A stretch of 64,000 bases of DNA from Halobacillus hunanensis (GCF_900166655.1 NZ_FVZB01000007.1:124001-188000), one strand, 5' to 3'. Positions 8,316 through 16,776 are shown, counted from the first letter of the stretch. Program-made: numbers and translations. Notes: generated by a model from the sequence alone, not told the origin.

Positions 8316-9056
8316 ATGGGGACTCAAGTGATAGAAGCCGCCACAGGAACAACTCGTCTACATATGGCCAAACGCGGTACAATTGCAGGTCTTCCTATTA
8401 TGTTAGGATATCTGCCGATTGCTTTAACATATGGTGTATTGGCTGGACAATCAGGTATGACAAATATGGAACTTACCCTCATGAGTGTGCTCGTTTTCGC
8501 AGGCGCCTCTCAGTTTCTTGCCGTGGGGATGGTAGCGGCGAGCACGGGGGCAATGGAAATTATTATAGCCACATTTGTTCTGAATTTCAGGCATTTTGTA
8601 ATGAGTTTGTCATTTATGAATCGGTTGAGAGGAATTGCACTTAGAGCTAAGGTACCATTGTCACTAGGGATTACAGATGAAACGTTTGCGGTGTCGATGT
8701 TGTATCGAAAAGAAAGCAAAGAGGCTCATGCTTCGTGGTTTTACGCTGCCTTGATTTTGACAGCCTATGTATCTTGGGTGGGAGGTTCTTACCTTGGCGG
8801 TGTGCTGGGAGACATTATACCTAGCAGGCTGAGTCAAAGCATGGGAGTCGCTTTATATGCGATGTTCATAGGGCTGCTAGTCCCTTCAGTGCGCAAACAA
8901 TATCGAATTGCACTTGTGGCCATTTTTGCGATGATGATTAACTTTCTTTGTCAGTGGTGGGGAATGGATCAAGGATGGGCAATCGTGCTTGGGACTCTAA
9001 TTGGCGGTCTGAGTGGAATATGGATTTTACAAGATGGGGAGGAAGAAGAATCGTGA
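8316..9056 (+). CDS. azlC: AzlC: branched-chain amino acid exporter large subunit
   Basis: 246 residues from ATG 8316, behind an AGGGGAT ribosome binding site; an ATG at 8241 lies upstream of the promoter. It has about 7-8 membrane helices with the family pattern GLPIMLGYLPIALTYGVLAGQSG, FAGASQFLAVGM and NFRHFVMSLSF. AzlC with AzlD exports branched-chain amino acids and their analogues (4-azaleucine resistance in B. subtilis). The stop overlaps the azlD start. Confidence 0.92.
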   Translation: MGTQVIEAATGTTRLHMAKRGTIAGLPIMLGYLPIALTYGVLAGQSGMTNMELTLMSVLVFAGASQFLAVGMVAASTGAMEIIIATFVLNFRHFVMSLSFMNRLRGIALRAKVPLSLGITDETFAVSMLYRKESKEAHASWFYAALILTAYVSWVGGSYLGGVLGDIIPSRLSQSMGVALYAMFIGLLVPSVRKQYRIALVAIFAMMINFLCQWWGMDQGWAIVLGTLIGGLSGIWILQDGEEEES

Positions 9057-9346
9057 TCATTTGGATGATTATCGGCATGGCGGTGGTTACCGCAATTCCA
9101 AGATTTATCCCGGCGTTCATCATTGATCAAGCTCATTTTCCCAAATGGGTGGACCGTTGGCTGAATGCGATTCCTTATGCTGCGTTAGGGGCCTTGATTT
9201 TTCCGGGAATTTTATCTGTCAAACCTGATGCCCCTCAAATAGGAGTCATCGCAGCTCTTGTTGCTATTTTATTAGCCTGGGTGAATGTTCATATCATTGG
9301 GGTCGTGCTCGGGGCGATTGCGGCCGTCTTTTTCATGACCTTGTAG
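9053..9346 (+). CDS. azlD: AzlD: branched-chain amino acid exporter small subunit
   Basis: 97 residues with four hydrophobic segments, starting at GTG 9053. The sequence VIIWMIIGMAVVTAIPRFIP and the LNAIPYAALGALIFPGIL block are typical of AzlD. The GTGA overlap with azlC shows translational coupling; GGGGAGG lies 10 nt upstream inside azlC. It forms the exporter complex with AzlC. Confidence 0.9.
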   Translation: MIIWMIIGMAVVTAIPRFIPAFIIDQAHFPKWVDRWLNAIPYAALGALIFPGILSVKPDAPQIGVIAALVAILLAWVNVHIIGVVLGAIAAVFFMTL

Positions 9347-9409
9347 CACGGTATGGGTGTTTGTGTCATAACGTATAGGGACACTTTTTTGAAAGGAATT
9401 GATGGCGTT

Positions 9410-9814
9410 ATGTACAGACAACTAGGTTTCCCATGGGGACCTCCCGGAGGTGGGCAAGGTCAAGGTGGTCCAGGCGGTTTTCCAGGTTTTGGCCCCCCGC
9501 CAGGCCGTCCGCCACAGGGAGGAACGCAAGGTGCGCCGCAAAATTACCCCCCTGGGCCCCCGCCGGGTGATATAGAGTCATACCCTGATGCGCAAGGGTT
9601 TAGTGGTCCTGGGGTATTTGCTGTGGATCCAGGTTCCATGTATGGATGCTTGTTTCGTTTCACTAGAGTACGTTTAAACAACGGACGAAGATTTTGGTTT
9701 TATCCCATCTTTATTGGACGGACATCTGTAGCTGGTTATCGTTGGCGCCCGAACCGATATTCCTGGCAATACTTCGGGATTGATACGGATCGGATTTCAA
9801 GTTTCAGTTGTTAA
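9410..9814 (+). CDS. Pro/Gly-rich small protein with basic aromatic C-terminal domain
   Basis: 134 residues from ATG 9410 (AAAGGAA about 12 nt upstream; an earlier in-frame ATG at 9353 has no ribosome binding site). Residues 8-55 are almost only Gly, Pro and Gln (GPPGGGQGQGG, GPPPGRPPQGG). The C-terminal 60 residues are compact, basic and aromatic (RFTRVRLNNGRRFWFYPIF, YRWRPNRYSWQYFGI). There is no signal peptide or membrane helix. Such layouts occur in Bacillus surface or spore-associated proteins, but I cannot assign a family. It has its own terminator. Confidence 0.7.
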   Translation: MYRQLGFPWGPPGGGQGQGGPGGFPGFGPPPGRPPQGGTQGAPQNYPPGPPPGDIESYPDAQGFSGPGVFAVDPGSMYGCLFRFTRVRLNNGRRFWFYPIFIGRTSVAGYRWRPNRYSWQYFGIDTDRISSFSC

Positions 9815-9821
9815 AAAAAAG

Positions 9822-9851
9822 ATGGTGCCACGAGCGTGGTGCCATTTTTTC
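9822..9851 (+). terminator. Terminator after the Pro/Gly-rich gene
   Basis: ATGGTGCCAC and GTGGTGCCAT form a perfect 10-bp stem, preceded by an A run and followed by TTTTT. Confidence 0.92.
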
Positions 9852-9897
9852 TGCTACACTATGGATAAATAGATAGATGAAAAAGGGGAGAAAAGAA

Positions 9898-10431
9898 ATG
9901 ACCCATGTTAGAGTGGCTCGATTTGAGGATGCGAAAGATATTGCTAATATTCATATTCAAAGTTGGAAATCTACATATAGAGACTTGATCGATGAAAGGG
10001 ATATGAGTAATATCACTCTTGAAAATCGAGTCGTTCTGTGGGAAACCATTTTACGGGCTCCAGTTAATGGACAGATTGCCTATGTGATTGAGAATGACCA
10101 ACAAGAAGTCATAGGATTTGTGTCCGGTGGAAAAGAACGGACGAAGAATTATGGGTATGATGGAGAAATCTACGCCATTTATTTATTGGATGAGTATCAG
10201 CGTAAAGGCTATGGGAGGAAGATGATCGCAGCATTCGTTGCGGCTATGAAAGAAGAGGGATATCAATCTTTATTAGTCTGGGTGCTCACGCGTAACCCAT
10301 CGAGCAATTTTTATCGTGTTTTAGGTGCTCAGCCCGTTGAAGCGGAAGAAGTGACAATTGGTCAAGGAACCTATGAAGAGACAGCCTATGGATGGGAGCA
10401 TATTGACTCGTTGTTACAGCATTTTTCGTGA
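9898..10431 (+). CDS. GNAT-family N-acetyltransferase
   Basis: 177 residues from ATG 9898, which follows an AGGGGAG ribosome binding site; the in-frame ATG at 9877 has none. It has the full GNAT layout: VRVARFEDAKDIANIHIQSW at the start, beta strands around GFVSGG, and the acetyl-CoA loop QRKGYGRKM followed by a long helix, then LVWVLTRNPSSNFYRVLGA. The closest general type is the small-molecule or ribosomal acetyltransferases; the substrate is unknown. Confidence 0.88.
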   Translation: MTHVRVARFEDAKDIANIHIQSWKSTYRDLIDERDMSNITLENRVVLWETILRAPVNGQIAYVIENDQQEVIGFVSGGKERTKNYGYDGEIYAIYLLDEYQRKGYGRKMIAAFVAAMKEEGYQSLLVWVLTRNPSSNFYRVLGAQPVEAEEVTIGQGTYEETAYGWEHIDSLLQHFS

Positions 10432-10450
10432 AAAAAGGATATTAAAAGCT

Positions 10451-10488
10451 AATCCTCTCTTAGTTCAAAACTAAGAGAGGATTTTTTT
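10451..10488 (+). terminator. Strong terminator after the GNAT gene
   Basis: AATCCTCTCTTAG and CTAAGAGAGGATT form a perfect 13-bp stem followed by seven T. Confidence 0.93.
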
Positions 10489-10608
10489 CTTATATTATAG
10501 GAGAAGATGTTATCCGCGATAAATTCAGTATTACCGCGATTATTAAGATATATCCGTTATTAGCCTTAGGAGGACAACTTCTAGGCCTACCAGACTGCAG
10601 AAGGCTTC

Positions 10609-11481
10609 TCACTGTTCTTCATAAGGTTCGATATGGATATGAGCATAATAAATCTTCATTTCCTGCTTAAGAAGGTCTTCCACCTCGTCCGTAATATCAT
10701 GACCTTCCTGAATGGTCAGATTAGGATCAATGTTAATGGTAGCATCTACGAAAATCTGATTCCCTTGCAGACGAGCCTTCACATCATCAACGGTTAAAAC
10801 GGATGGATGGCTGGCAATTACATGGCGAATATCATTAACTTCTACTTTGTTAAAGCCGTCACTGAGAGTGTGACTGGCCTCTCTGAAAATATCCCAAGCG
10901 GTTTTACAAATAATCAGCCCCACAATTAGGCCAGCTAATGGATCGAGCCAATACACTCCTAACTGGGCGCCAAATATACCTGCAGCAGCTCCGATGCTGA
11001 CGAGTGCATCTGAGCGGTTATCCTGGGCAGCGGCATAAAGTGCTTGACTTTTCACCTGTGCAGAGAGATTCAAGTTGTAACGGTACACGCCAAACATAAA
11101 CAGGGCTGCCAGAATAGCTGTCCACCCCGTTAACATAGAGGGTTCGCTGGTTTGACCCTGTATGATGCCCTCAATAGTGCCAATGATAACTTCGATTCCC
11201 ACGGTCACCATAATGAAAGCAGCCACTAAGGAAGCAATGGTTTCGGCCCTGAAATGTCCATAATGATGATCCTCATCAGGAGGTTTGCGGGAAATTTTCA
11301 GTCCGATAAGCACGGCAATGGATGCAATAACATCTGTTGTATTATTAAGCCCGTCAGCTCTAAGAGCCTCAGAGTTCCCAATGGCTGCCACAATAAGCTT
11401 AACGGCAGCAAGGACCAAATAAGCAATAATACTTACCCATGCCCCTTTTTCACCACGTTTTATATTTTCGTATTCTCCCAT
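10609..11481 (-). CDS. mneS: Cation diffusion facilitator, manganese efflux (MneS/YeaB type)
   Basis: 290 residues with six membrane helices and a cytoplasmic C-terminal domain. The transport site residues lie in RADGLNNTTDV (about residue 40) and QDNRSDALVS (about residue 150). Long stretches such as GLKISRKPPDEDHHYGHFRA match my memory of B. subtilis YeaB (MneS), which exports Mn2+ by proton antiport. The C-terminal part (from about 205) is the dimerising metallochaperone-like domain with HIHIEP. It is monocistronic and divergent from the IDEAL-domain gene. Confidence 0.88.
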   Translation of the reverse strand: MGEYENIKRGEKGAWVSIIAYLVLAAVKLIVAAIGNSEALRADGLNNTTDVIASIAVLIGLKISRKPPDEDHHYGHFRAETIASLVAAFIMVTVGIEVIIGTIEGIIQGQTSEPSMLTGWTAILAALFMFGVYRYNLNLSAQVKSQALYAAAQDNRSDALVSIGAAAGIFGAQLGVYWLDPLAGLIVGLIICKTAWDIFREASHTLSDGFNKVEVNDIRHVIASHPSVLTVDDVKARLQGNQIFVDATINIDPNLTIQEGHDITDEVEDLLKQEMKIYYAHIHIEPYEEQ

Positions 11482-11739
11482 AACATGATCCCCCGATTTG
11501 TGTCTTACAGCATGTTATAGCTTACCAAAGCTAGTTACATTGGGTCTAGAGAAAAAAATCTACCCGTCTACACATAGCTTGCGGACGGTAAGAATCTTTG
11601 TACAAGGTAAACTTTTGAACAGTTCCAGTGTAGCCATGACTACGCTGCATTATTTAAATTTTTTAAGAAAAATTTGTTTAAAATAAGGTTTATAATTTAA
11701 ATTAAAGGGAATTATATAACTAAATATTCAGAAAAATCA
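11482..11739. other. Intergenic region mneS / IDEAL gene
   Basis: About 310 bp separate the two divergent genes. A short inverted repeat TAGCTT-ACC-AAAGCTA near 11519-11535 lies upstream of mneS. I see no yybP-ykoY-like leader and no MntR-box match. The middle is AT-rich without clear structure. Confidence 0.4.
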
Positions 11740-11768
11740 TTGCGAAATACACTTAAATCCTTCATAAT
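11740..11768 (+). promoter_or_regulatory. Sigma-A-like promoter of the IDEAL-domain gene
   Basis: TTGCGA (11740-11745) and CATAAT (11763-11768) are separated by exactly 17 bp, 27 bp before the start codon. Confidence 0.6.
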
Positions 11769-11795
11769 GGAAAAAAGCAATAAGGGGGTATTCTC

Positions 11796-12038
11796 ATGAG
11801 AAAGCAAAAGGTTATATACGTATTGCGTCGAAACCCTGGATTCAGGAATCGTGAAATCACTGCCAAAAGAGAATTGTCCTTCGGGATTCGTTTAGCCTCA
11901 AGACTGCTTCTGGATGAATTAAGCTTTCAATTTAATAAAGAACAGATAGACAAACAAATTAACTTAGCCATTGATAACGATGATAGACAAGAATTTCACC
12001 GTTTGAGTGAAAAATATCAACCCTATACTTGGGAATAG
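11796..12038 (+). CDS. Small IDEAL-domain protein
   Basis: 80 residues behind a GGGGG ribosome binding site. The C-terminal half (LLLDELSFQFNKEQIDKQI...AIDNDDRQEFHRLSEKY, about residues 37-75) is an IDEAL domain, a short helical hairpin found in several Bacillales proteins. The N-terminal half is basic. The role is unknown; IDEAL domains are thought to mediate protein contacts. A terminator follows the stop. Confidence 0.75.
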   Translation: MRKQKVIYVLRRNPGFRNREITAKRELSFGIRLASRLLLDELSFQFNKEQIDKQINLAIDNDDRQEFHRLSEKYQPYTWE

Positions 12039-12042
12039 ATGA

Positions 12043-12074
12043 TAAAGTGCCACTTATTCAGTGGCGCTTTTTTT
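12043..12074 (+). terminator. Terminator after the IDEAL gene
   Basis: AAGTGCCACT pairs with AGTGGCGCTT (one mismatch), followed by a run of eight T. Confidence 0.88.
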
Positions 12075-12075
12075 T

Positions 12076-12185
12076 GCCCCACACGACGTGGGGTAGTTCG
12101 GTGTTGGCACAGGCCCTACACGACGTAGGGTCGTTCGACGTTGGCACAGGACATGCCGAACTTAGTCGAACTTCCTTTAACTCCG
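12076..12185. repeat. Hairpin-bearing tandem repeat, GTTGGCACAGG family
   Basis: Two 37-bp units begin at 12077 and 12114. Each opens with a hairpin (CCCCAC-ACGAC-GTGGGG, then CCCTAC-ACGAC-GTAGGG) and continues GTTCG-(GT/AC)-GTTGGCACAGG. The second unit runs on into ACATGCCGAACTTAGTCGAA and CTTCCTT. The same module occurs in reverse orientation near 33262-33283 and 33408-33460. The stretch from 12186 to 12379 repeats GAACTTC motifs and shows no gene. Confidence 0.7.
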
Positions 12186-12385
12186 TTCTTAGCCGAACTT
12201 CCTCTGTTCCCAGTCTTAACTTCCTTGAATTTCGATTTTAACCGAACTCCTTTCATGTCGACTTTAATGAACTTCTTCTTTTATAACTAAACTACCTGCA
12301 TACTCGCCATCATAAATTTGCGTGTACAGGAACTTCCTGAAAGTGTTATAGTGAATAAAGATTAAAGGGTTAGGAAGGTATGACA

Positions 12386-13261
12386 ATGATGAAATGGAAG
12401 TATATTGTACTAGGTGTGGGCTTAAGCGTGATGCTGTCAGGGTGCTCCCTCGATCAATTCACTAGTGCGGATAATGAGGGCGAGCAACCGACGTCTACCG
12501 AGCCGGCCCCATCAAGTGAAGAAGATTCCGCTGATGAACAGAAGCAATCAAATGAAAAGCAAAGCGAGAATTCTGAACCATCCAAAGAACAACAAAAGGA
12601 AGAGTCTGAAGATCCTAATGTTCCAGTTGCTGGGGATAAAGCTGAGGAAAAGAAAGATAGTGATGGATTGACTGTCGTTAACGAACCTAAAAGTATGCAT
12701 GTTGTGGTTAATAAGCATCGAAAACTGCCTGACGGGTACACACCACCTGACCTGGTGGTTCCGGAAGTCCCTTTTTATTTCACTGAGTTTCATCCTAAAA
12801 AGCAGATGCGTAAAGAAGCGGCTAGAGCTCTCGAAGAATTATTTGCGGCTGCCAGCCAAGACGGAATTGATTTAGTTGCTGCTTCAGGGTACCGCTCATA
12901 TGAGAGACAAAAGAGTATTTATCAGCAAAACGTGGCTGAGCGAGGAGAGAAGGAAGCGAATCAATTCTCTGCAAAACCTGGAACAAGTGAGCATCAAACA
13001 GGGTTAGCTATGGATGTAACTTCGGCACAAATGGCGTTTAAATTAAAGCAATCCTTCCGGCAGACCGATGAAGGAGAATGGCTTGCGGAACATGCCCATG
13101 AGTACGGATTTATTATTAGATATCCAAAGGGAAAATCTGATATCACGGGGTATTCGTATGAACCGTGGCATTTAAGATATGTAGGAACGGATATATCTAC
13201 TGAGATACACAAACAGGAGGAGACACTGGAAGAATTTTTTGGATTCTATCCTGCTTCCTGA
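12386..13261 (+). CDS. D-alanyl-D-alanine carboxypeptidase, VanY/LdcB-type lipoprotein
   Basis: About 291 residues. The signal peptide ends in the lipobox LSGC, so the protein is lipid-anchored. A long acidic, Ser/Glu/Gln-rich linker (about residues 25-90) leads to the VanY Zn peptidase domain. Zn ligands and catalytic residues are in SEHQTGLAMD and EPWH, with SGYRSYERQ before them. These enzymes trim peptidoglycan stem peptides; B. subtilis YodJ and LdcB are relatives. The start at 12386 is 7 nt after AGGAAGG; ATG 12380 is almost on top of it. The acidic linker suits a halophile. Confidence 0.88.
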   Translation: MMKWKYIVLGVGLSVMLSGCSLDQFTSADNEGEQPTSTEPAPSSEEDSADEQKQSNEKQSENSEPSKEQQKEESEDPNVPVAGDKAEEKKDSDGLTVVNEPKSMHVVVNKHRKLPDGYTPPDLVVPEVPFYFTEFHPKKQMRKEAARALEELFAAASQDGIDLVAASGYRSYERQKSIYQQNVAERGEKEANQFSAKPGTSEHQTGLAMDVTSAQMAFKLKQSFRQTDEGEWLAEHAHEYGFIIRYPKGKSDITGYSYEPWHLRYVGTDISTEIHKQEETLEEFFGFYPAS

Positions 13262-13273
13262 TTATACATGAAC

Positions 13274-13345
13274 AAAAAGGAGCCAGACATGAACGGCACG
13301 TTAAACAAGGTTTAACGCATAGTTCAGAACGAGGGCTCCTTTTTT
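13274..13345 (+). terminator. Long compound terminator
   Basis: AAAAAGGAGCC pairs with GGCTCCTTTTTT. Inside lie GAAC/GTTC and a perfect CGTTAAAC-AAG-GTTTAACG hairpin. It also reads as a terminator on the minus strand for the convergent oxidoreductase gene. Confidence 0.85.
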
Positions 13346-13348
13346 CAT

Positions 13349-13969
13349 TCACTCACTTAATCCGACACGTACTTTAGGAAATCGTGCTTTTATTATTTCG
13401 TCAAAGGCAAACTGGGCTGTATCGCCAACGGTAATTTTTTTACCGTCAACAGGCAGGTAATTGACTTCATGGCGGATACTCCCTGCAGCTTCACCATCAG
13501 GAAGGTATGTTGGACATAGAATTGTCCAGGACAGGCTGGATTGGGCTAGAGCCTTATAAGCAAATAAATGTTCTTCAGCAGCGAATGTTTGACGCCGCTT
13601 CGATTCACTGGTTTGAAACCGATAGCTTCCTTCCTCAATCCGACTGTTTAAAATACCTGCTGTGCCGATCGTGATGATTCGTTCTATATCGTATTTGTCC
13701 ATGCTCTGAATAATTACAGGCATCGCTTGCGATAGTGTCGTTGTTTTATCCGTACCAAGTCCACTGAAGACAATATCGCAGCCTTGAATGGTGGCTTCCA
13801 CATCCTCAGCGTTGAGCACATCACCTTCAATAAGATGGGCACTAGGGATCATTTCCTGAGCCTTGGTGCGATCTCGTACTAAAGCGTTGACTTCAATATT
13901 CTCTTCGGCAGCTTGATTGACCACACGGCTTCCTACTCTTCCGGTGGCTCCAAAAACGGCAATTTTCAT
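13349..13969 (-). CDS. NAD(P)-binding oxidoreductase, atypical SDR (YwnB-like)
   Basis: 206 residues from ATG 13969, 6 nt after a GAGGTG ribosome binding site. The N-terminal dinucleotide-binding loop is MKIAVFGATGRVGSRVV (GxTGxxG), then ALVRDRTKA and LIEGDVLNAEDV. The pattern fits the NAD(P)H-binding family related to flavin reductase and NmrA. It has no catalytic Tyr-x-x-x-Lys in the usual place, so it may be a sensor or an unusual reductase. Confidence 0.82.
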   Translation of the reverse strand: MKIAVFGATGRVGSRVVNQAAEENIEVNALVRDRTKAQEMIPSAHLIEGDVLNAEDVEATIQGCDIVFSGLGTDKTTTLSQAMPVIIQSMDKYDIERIITIGTAGILNSRIEEGSYRFQTSESKRRQTFAAEEHLFAYKALAQSSLSWTILCPTYLPDGEAAGSIRHEVNYLPVDGKKITVGDTAQFAFDEIIKARFPKVRVGLSE

Positions 13970-14058
13970 CAGTAACACCTCATTATTATGAATTTTGTAA
14001 AAATTGAACTATAATCCAGACTGATTTGATAAACTTAATCAAGGGGAGGTGGCATGGA

Positions 14059-15354
14059 ATGAAAAAGAAACCGGTCTTAAGCTGGATGTTATATGATTTT
14101 GGGAACTCAGCCTTTGCTACAACCATTATGGCTGCCGTATTGCCTATTTTCTATTATGATGTAGCAGCAAAAGGGGTTGAGAATTCCCTGGCCACCAGCT
14201 ACTGGGGGTATTCCCAGTCTATAGCTGTCTTAATCATCGCGATACTCGCTCCGATTCTTGGTGCTATTAGTGATTTTTCAGCAGCCAAGAAAAAGTTCTT
14301 AATGTTTTTTGCCTTCATGGGGATGACGGCAAGTGTGCTGTTAGCCTTTGTAGGGGAAGGGGATTATCTCTTGGCTTCCCTGCTTCTGATTGTAGGTACG
14401 ATCGGGTTCTCCGGCGGCAATGCGTTCTATGATGCCTTCTTGCCAGAGGTTAGTGATGAGAAGTCCATCGATAAAGTATCCTCCTGGGGCTACGCTTTTG
14501 GCTATCTTGGAGGAGGAGTGCTGTTAGCCATTAACTTAATGATGATCTTAAATTATCAATGGTTTGGCTTGCCTGACACACTGACAGCTACCCAGCTTTC
14601 GTTCGTATCTGTCGGCGTATGGTGGCTGATTTTTGCCATTCCGTTATTTAAAAATGTGAAGGAAGAGAAAAAGCAGAGGTCCCGGCGTACTTCATCCTAC
14701 GCCAAAATCGGCTTCAAACGAGTGGGCAGAACGATTAGAGAACTGCCACAATTTAAGCACCTGCTCATTTTCTTACTGGCTTTCTGGCTGTACAATGATG
14801 GGATATCCACGATTATTAAGATGGCTACCATCTATGGCAGAGATATAGGAATCAACAGTAATTCGCTGATTCTGGCCTTATTAATTACTCAATTCGTCGG
14901 GATTCCATTTGCCTTTTTGTTTGGCTATCTCGCTGATAAAATCTCCGCAAAGCGTGCCCTTATACTGGCATTATACATTTATTTGGCGATTGTGGCATTA
15001 GGGTATTTTATGACATCTGCCTTGCACTTTTACCTGTTAGCCATCTGTGTAGGGATGGTACAGGGCGGAGCGCAGTCACTAAGCCGATCTATTTTTGGCA
15101 AAATGGTTCCGGCTGACCGCCACGCTGAATTTTACGGATTCTATGGAATCTCCTCCAAATTCGCGGCTATTTTTGGTCCGTTCGTTTTTGCACTAGTCGG
15201 CCAATTGACGGGATCAAGCCGACTAGGAATTATGTCCTTAATCGTCTTTTTTATCGGTGGGATTGTGTTATTGAAATTTGTTGATATTGAAAAAGGAATG
15301 GCTCAAGCTCAAGAACATACGAAAAAACAACAAAAGACGATTGTTAAAACTTAA
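14059..15354 (+). CDS. MFS transporter, UMF1/Atg22 type (YxiO-like)
   Basis: 431 residues with 12 membrane helices from ATG 14059, after GGGGAGGTGG; the frame opens earlier at 14026 without a site. The start SWMLYDFGNSAFATTIMAAVLPIFYYD is the hallmark of the UMF1 family, together with FYDAFLPEVS and GLVQGGAQS-like VGMVQGGAQSLSRSIFGKMVP. Fungal members export vacuolar amino acids; bacterial substrates are not settled. Confidence 0.88.
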   Translation: MKKKPVLSWMLYDFGNSAFATTIMAAVLPIFYYDVAAKGVENSLATSYWGYSQSIAVLIIAILAPILGAISDFSAAKKKFLMFFAFMGMTASVLLAFVGEGDYLLASLLLIVGTIGFSGGNAFYDAFLPEVSDEKSIDKVSSWGYAFGYLGGGVLLAINLMMILNYQWFGLPDTLTATQLSFVSVGVWWLIFAIPLFKNVKEEKKQRSRRTSSYAKIGFKRVGRTIRELPQFKHLLIFLLAFWLYNDGISTIIKMATIYGRDIGINSNSLILALLITQFVGIPFAFLFGYLADKISAKRALILALYIYLAIVALGYFMTSALHFYLLAICVGMVQGGAQSLSRSIFGKMVPADRHAEFYGFYGISSKFAAIFGPFVFALVGQLTGSSRLGIMSLIVFFIGGIVLLKFVDIEKGMAQAQEHTKKQQKTIVKT

Positions 15355-15447
15355 TTAAACAAATTAACCACTATTACGTGCAGTTCCTTTAAATGGGTAC
15401 GCCTCGACTCCCACTTTAAAAGCACATAAAGTTCTATATAAAAAAGA

Positions 15448-15482
15448 AGCATTGGTTAACTCAGCCAATGCTCTGTCTTTTC
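15448..15482. terminator. Terminator between the convergent UMF1 and PLC-like genes
   Basis: AGCATTGG and CCAATGCT form an 8-bp stem. An A run before and a T-rich tail after make it potentially bidirectional. Confidence 0.7.
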
Positions 15483-15556
15483 TGCTTTGGAGGTTCTTTT
15501 AAAAAGAACAGGGAAGGAGTAACACCGTGTCAATTTCGATATATCCACAAATTTCC

Positions 15557-16474
15557 TCATACAATCGGATCACTATAGGCATTATCCAGTCCAAGCGTCA
15601 ATGGTTTTCCCGTATCATAAGAAATATCTCCAATCAAATCCACGATCTTCTCCAGCTGGTGCTCATTTGTACTGCCCCAATACTGCAGAATTCTTTCCAT
15701 GATCACACAAGCGTCCGCAAAGGCCTTTTCATACAAATCAATAAAAGAAGAAGTGGAAATTTCACCGGTGGCTGAATGCTTCCATTCTAAGTTTGTTTCA
15801 TTTAAGTAATCAATTTTTTTATCGATCGGTCTATGTGAAAAGGGAGAAACCAGTGTACCTAACAACTGATGCTTCCATCCAGTCGGATCAAATAACAAAC
15901 GCTGAGCGAGAGCGATGTCCATGAAGGACTGGACTACATAATTCGAAGGGACAATCTGTACTGCATGGGGGAATTGAATATAGATTTCCTGCTCGATCCA
16001 TTGTGCCAGCTTTTTTGCTTCGTGGTTGCTCAACTGAATGTGCTTGTAAGCGGGTGTTTTCCACGTTTTCAGGTTCCGGTAGCGGTCCAGTATGATGGTG
16101 TCAATGATGACTTCAAATATTTGATGTTTATGGCCCTCATAGCCAGAACGATAGTGAATATAAGGATGTGTAATGCGGTCAAGAATATGATGGGTAACGA
16201 AACCTAGAATATAGGCTTGTGACTGATTTTTTTCATGTTTGCCACGCTTAATGATGTTGTGTAAGAAGGAACCGCATTTTTCTGTATGCAGCTTCATTCC
16301 AATATCGGGCACCCCGCGGTCGTTGAGTTTAGGCCAGAAATTGTAGTAGAAGAACGGATCGGGTCCCTGAGCACCGAGAGCTAAAAAACGCCCAGATGTT
16401 TCGATAAGATCGTGGCGCTCAAGCTGGTCACAAACGTCTTCCGCAAACAAAATATGCGTCCAAATATTCGGCAT
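15557..16474 (-). CDS. Zinc-dependent phospholipase C-like protein
   Basis: 305 residues from ATG 16474, 6 nt after GAGGTG. The His and Asp pattern of the Zn-dependent PLC/S1-P1 nuclease fold is present: NIWTHILFAED, ALGAQGPDPFFY, KLHTEK, FVTHHILDRITHPYIHYRSGYEG and HKHQIFE. No signal peptide is seen, so it acts inside the cell or is only PLC-like. It is preceded by a structured leader with its own terminator (16500-16640), which suggests control by attenuation. Confidence 0.8.
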   Translation of the reverse strand: MPNIWTHILFAEDVCDQLERHDLIETSGRFLALGAQGPDPFFYYNFWPKLNDRGVPDIGMKLHTEKCGSFLHNIIKRGKHEKNQSQAYILGFVTHHILDRITHPYIHYRSGYEGHKHQIFEVIIDTIILDRYRNLKTWKTPAYKHIQLSNHEAKKLAQWIEQEIYIQFPHAVQIVPSNYVVQSFMDIALAQRLLFDPTGWKHQLLGTLVSPFSHRPIDKKIDYLNETNLEWKHSATGEISTSSFIDLYEKAFADACVIMERILQYWGSTNEHQLEKIVDLIGDISYDTGKPLTLGLDNAYSDPIV

Positions 16475-16499
16475 GTCCACACCTCGTTTTTCCTTAATT

Positions 16500-16640
16500 A
16501 TAAACTAACATAGAAAAAGAGCCCCGAGGACTCTTTTTCACCCATTTATTTACCCATTGGAAAAGACCAAGCTAAAAAACTGCACCTCTTCGTGAGAGAT
16601 CAGCCCGCTTTTCGGCTGGTAACCTTATTTTATAGTATGA
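16500..16640 (-). ncRNA. Structured 5' leader with intrinsic terminator upstream of the PLC-like gene (riboswitch candidate)
   Basis: Read on the minus strand: a TATAAA -10 at about 16629-16634, then GGTTACCAGCC-GAAAAGC-GGGCTG (CAGCC/GGCTG stem), CTCT-CACGA-AGAG, then GCTTGGT, which can pair with ACCA at the start to close a three-way arrangement. Downstream AAAAAGAG and CTCTTTTT (16514-16538) form a terminator hairpin ending about 40 nt before the start codon. I could not match it to a known riboswitch class. Confidence 0.55.
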
Positions 16641-16776
16641 TCAGAAAAATGTAAATAATCAGATAAATGTGTTGTGGCATTTTTCAACAAATTCCCCCTG
16701 TTGATTAATGAATGTTTAAAAGAAAATTGATACAATTAATAAGGGATGTTTACACAAGATATAAAGGAGGAGCATT

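Noticed and set aside
11482-11795. yybP-ykoY manganese riboswitch before mneS
   Set aside because: None of the conserved elements of that class could be found in the leader; only a short inverted repeat is present.
15527-15775. Plus-strand frame of 82 codons
   Set aside because: Almost entirely antisense to the PLC-like gene, with no family match.
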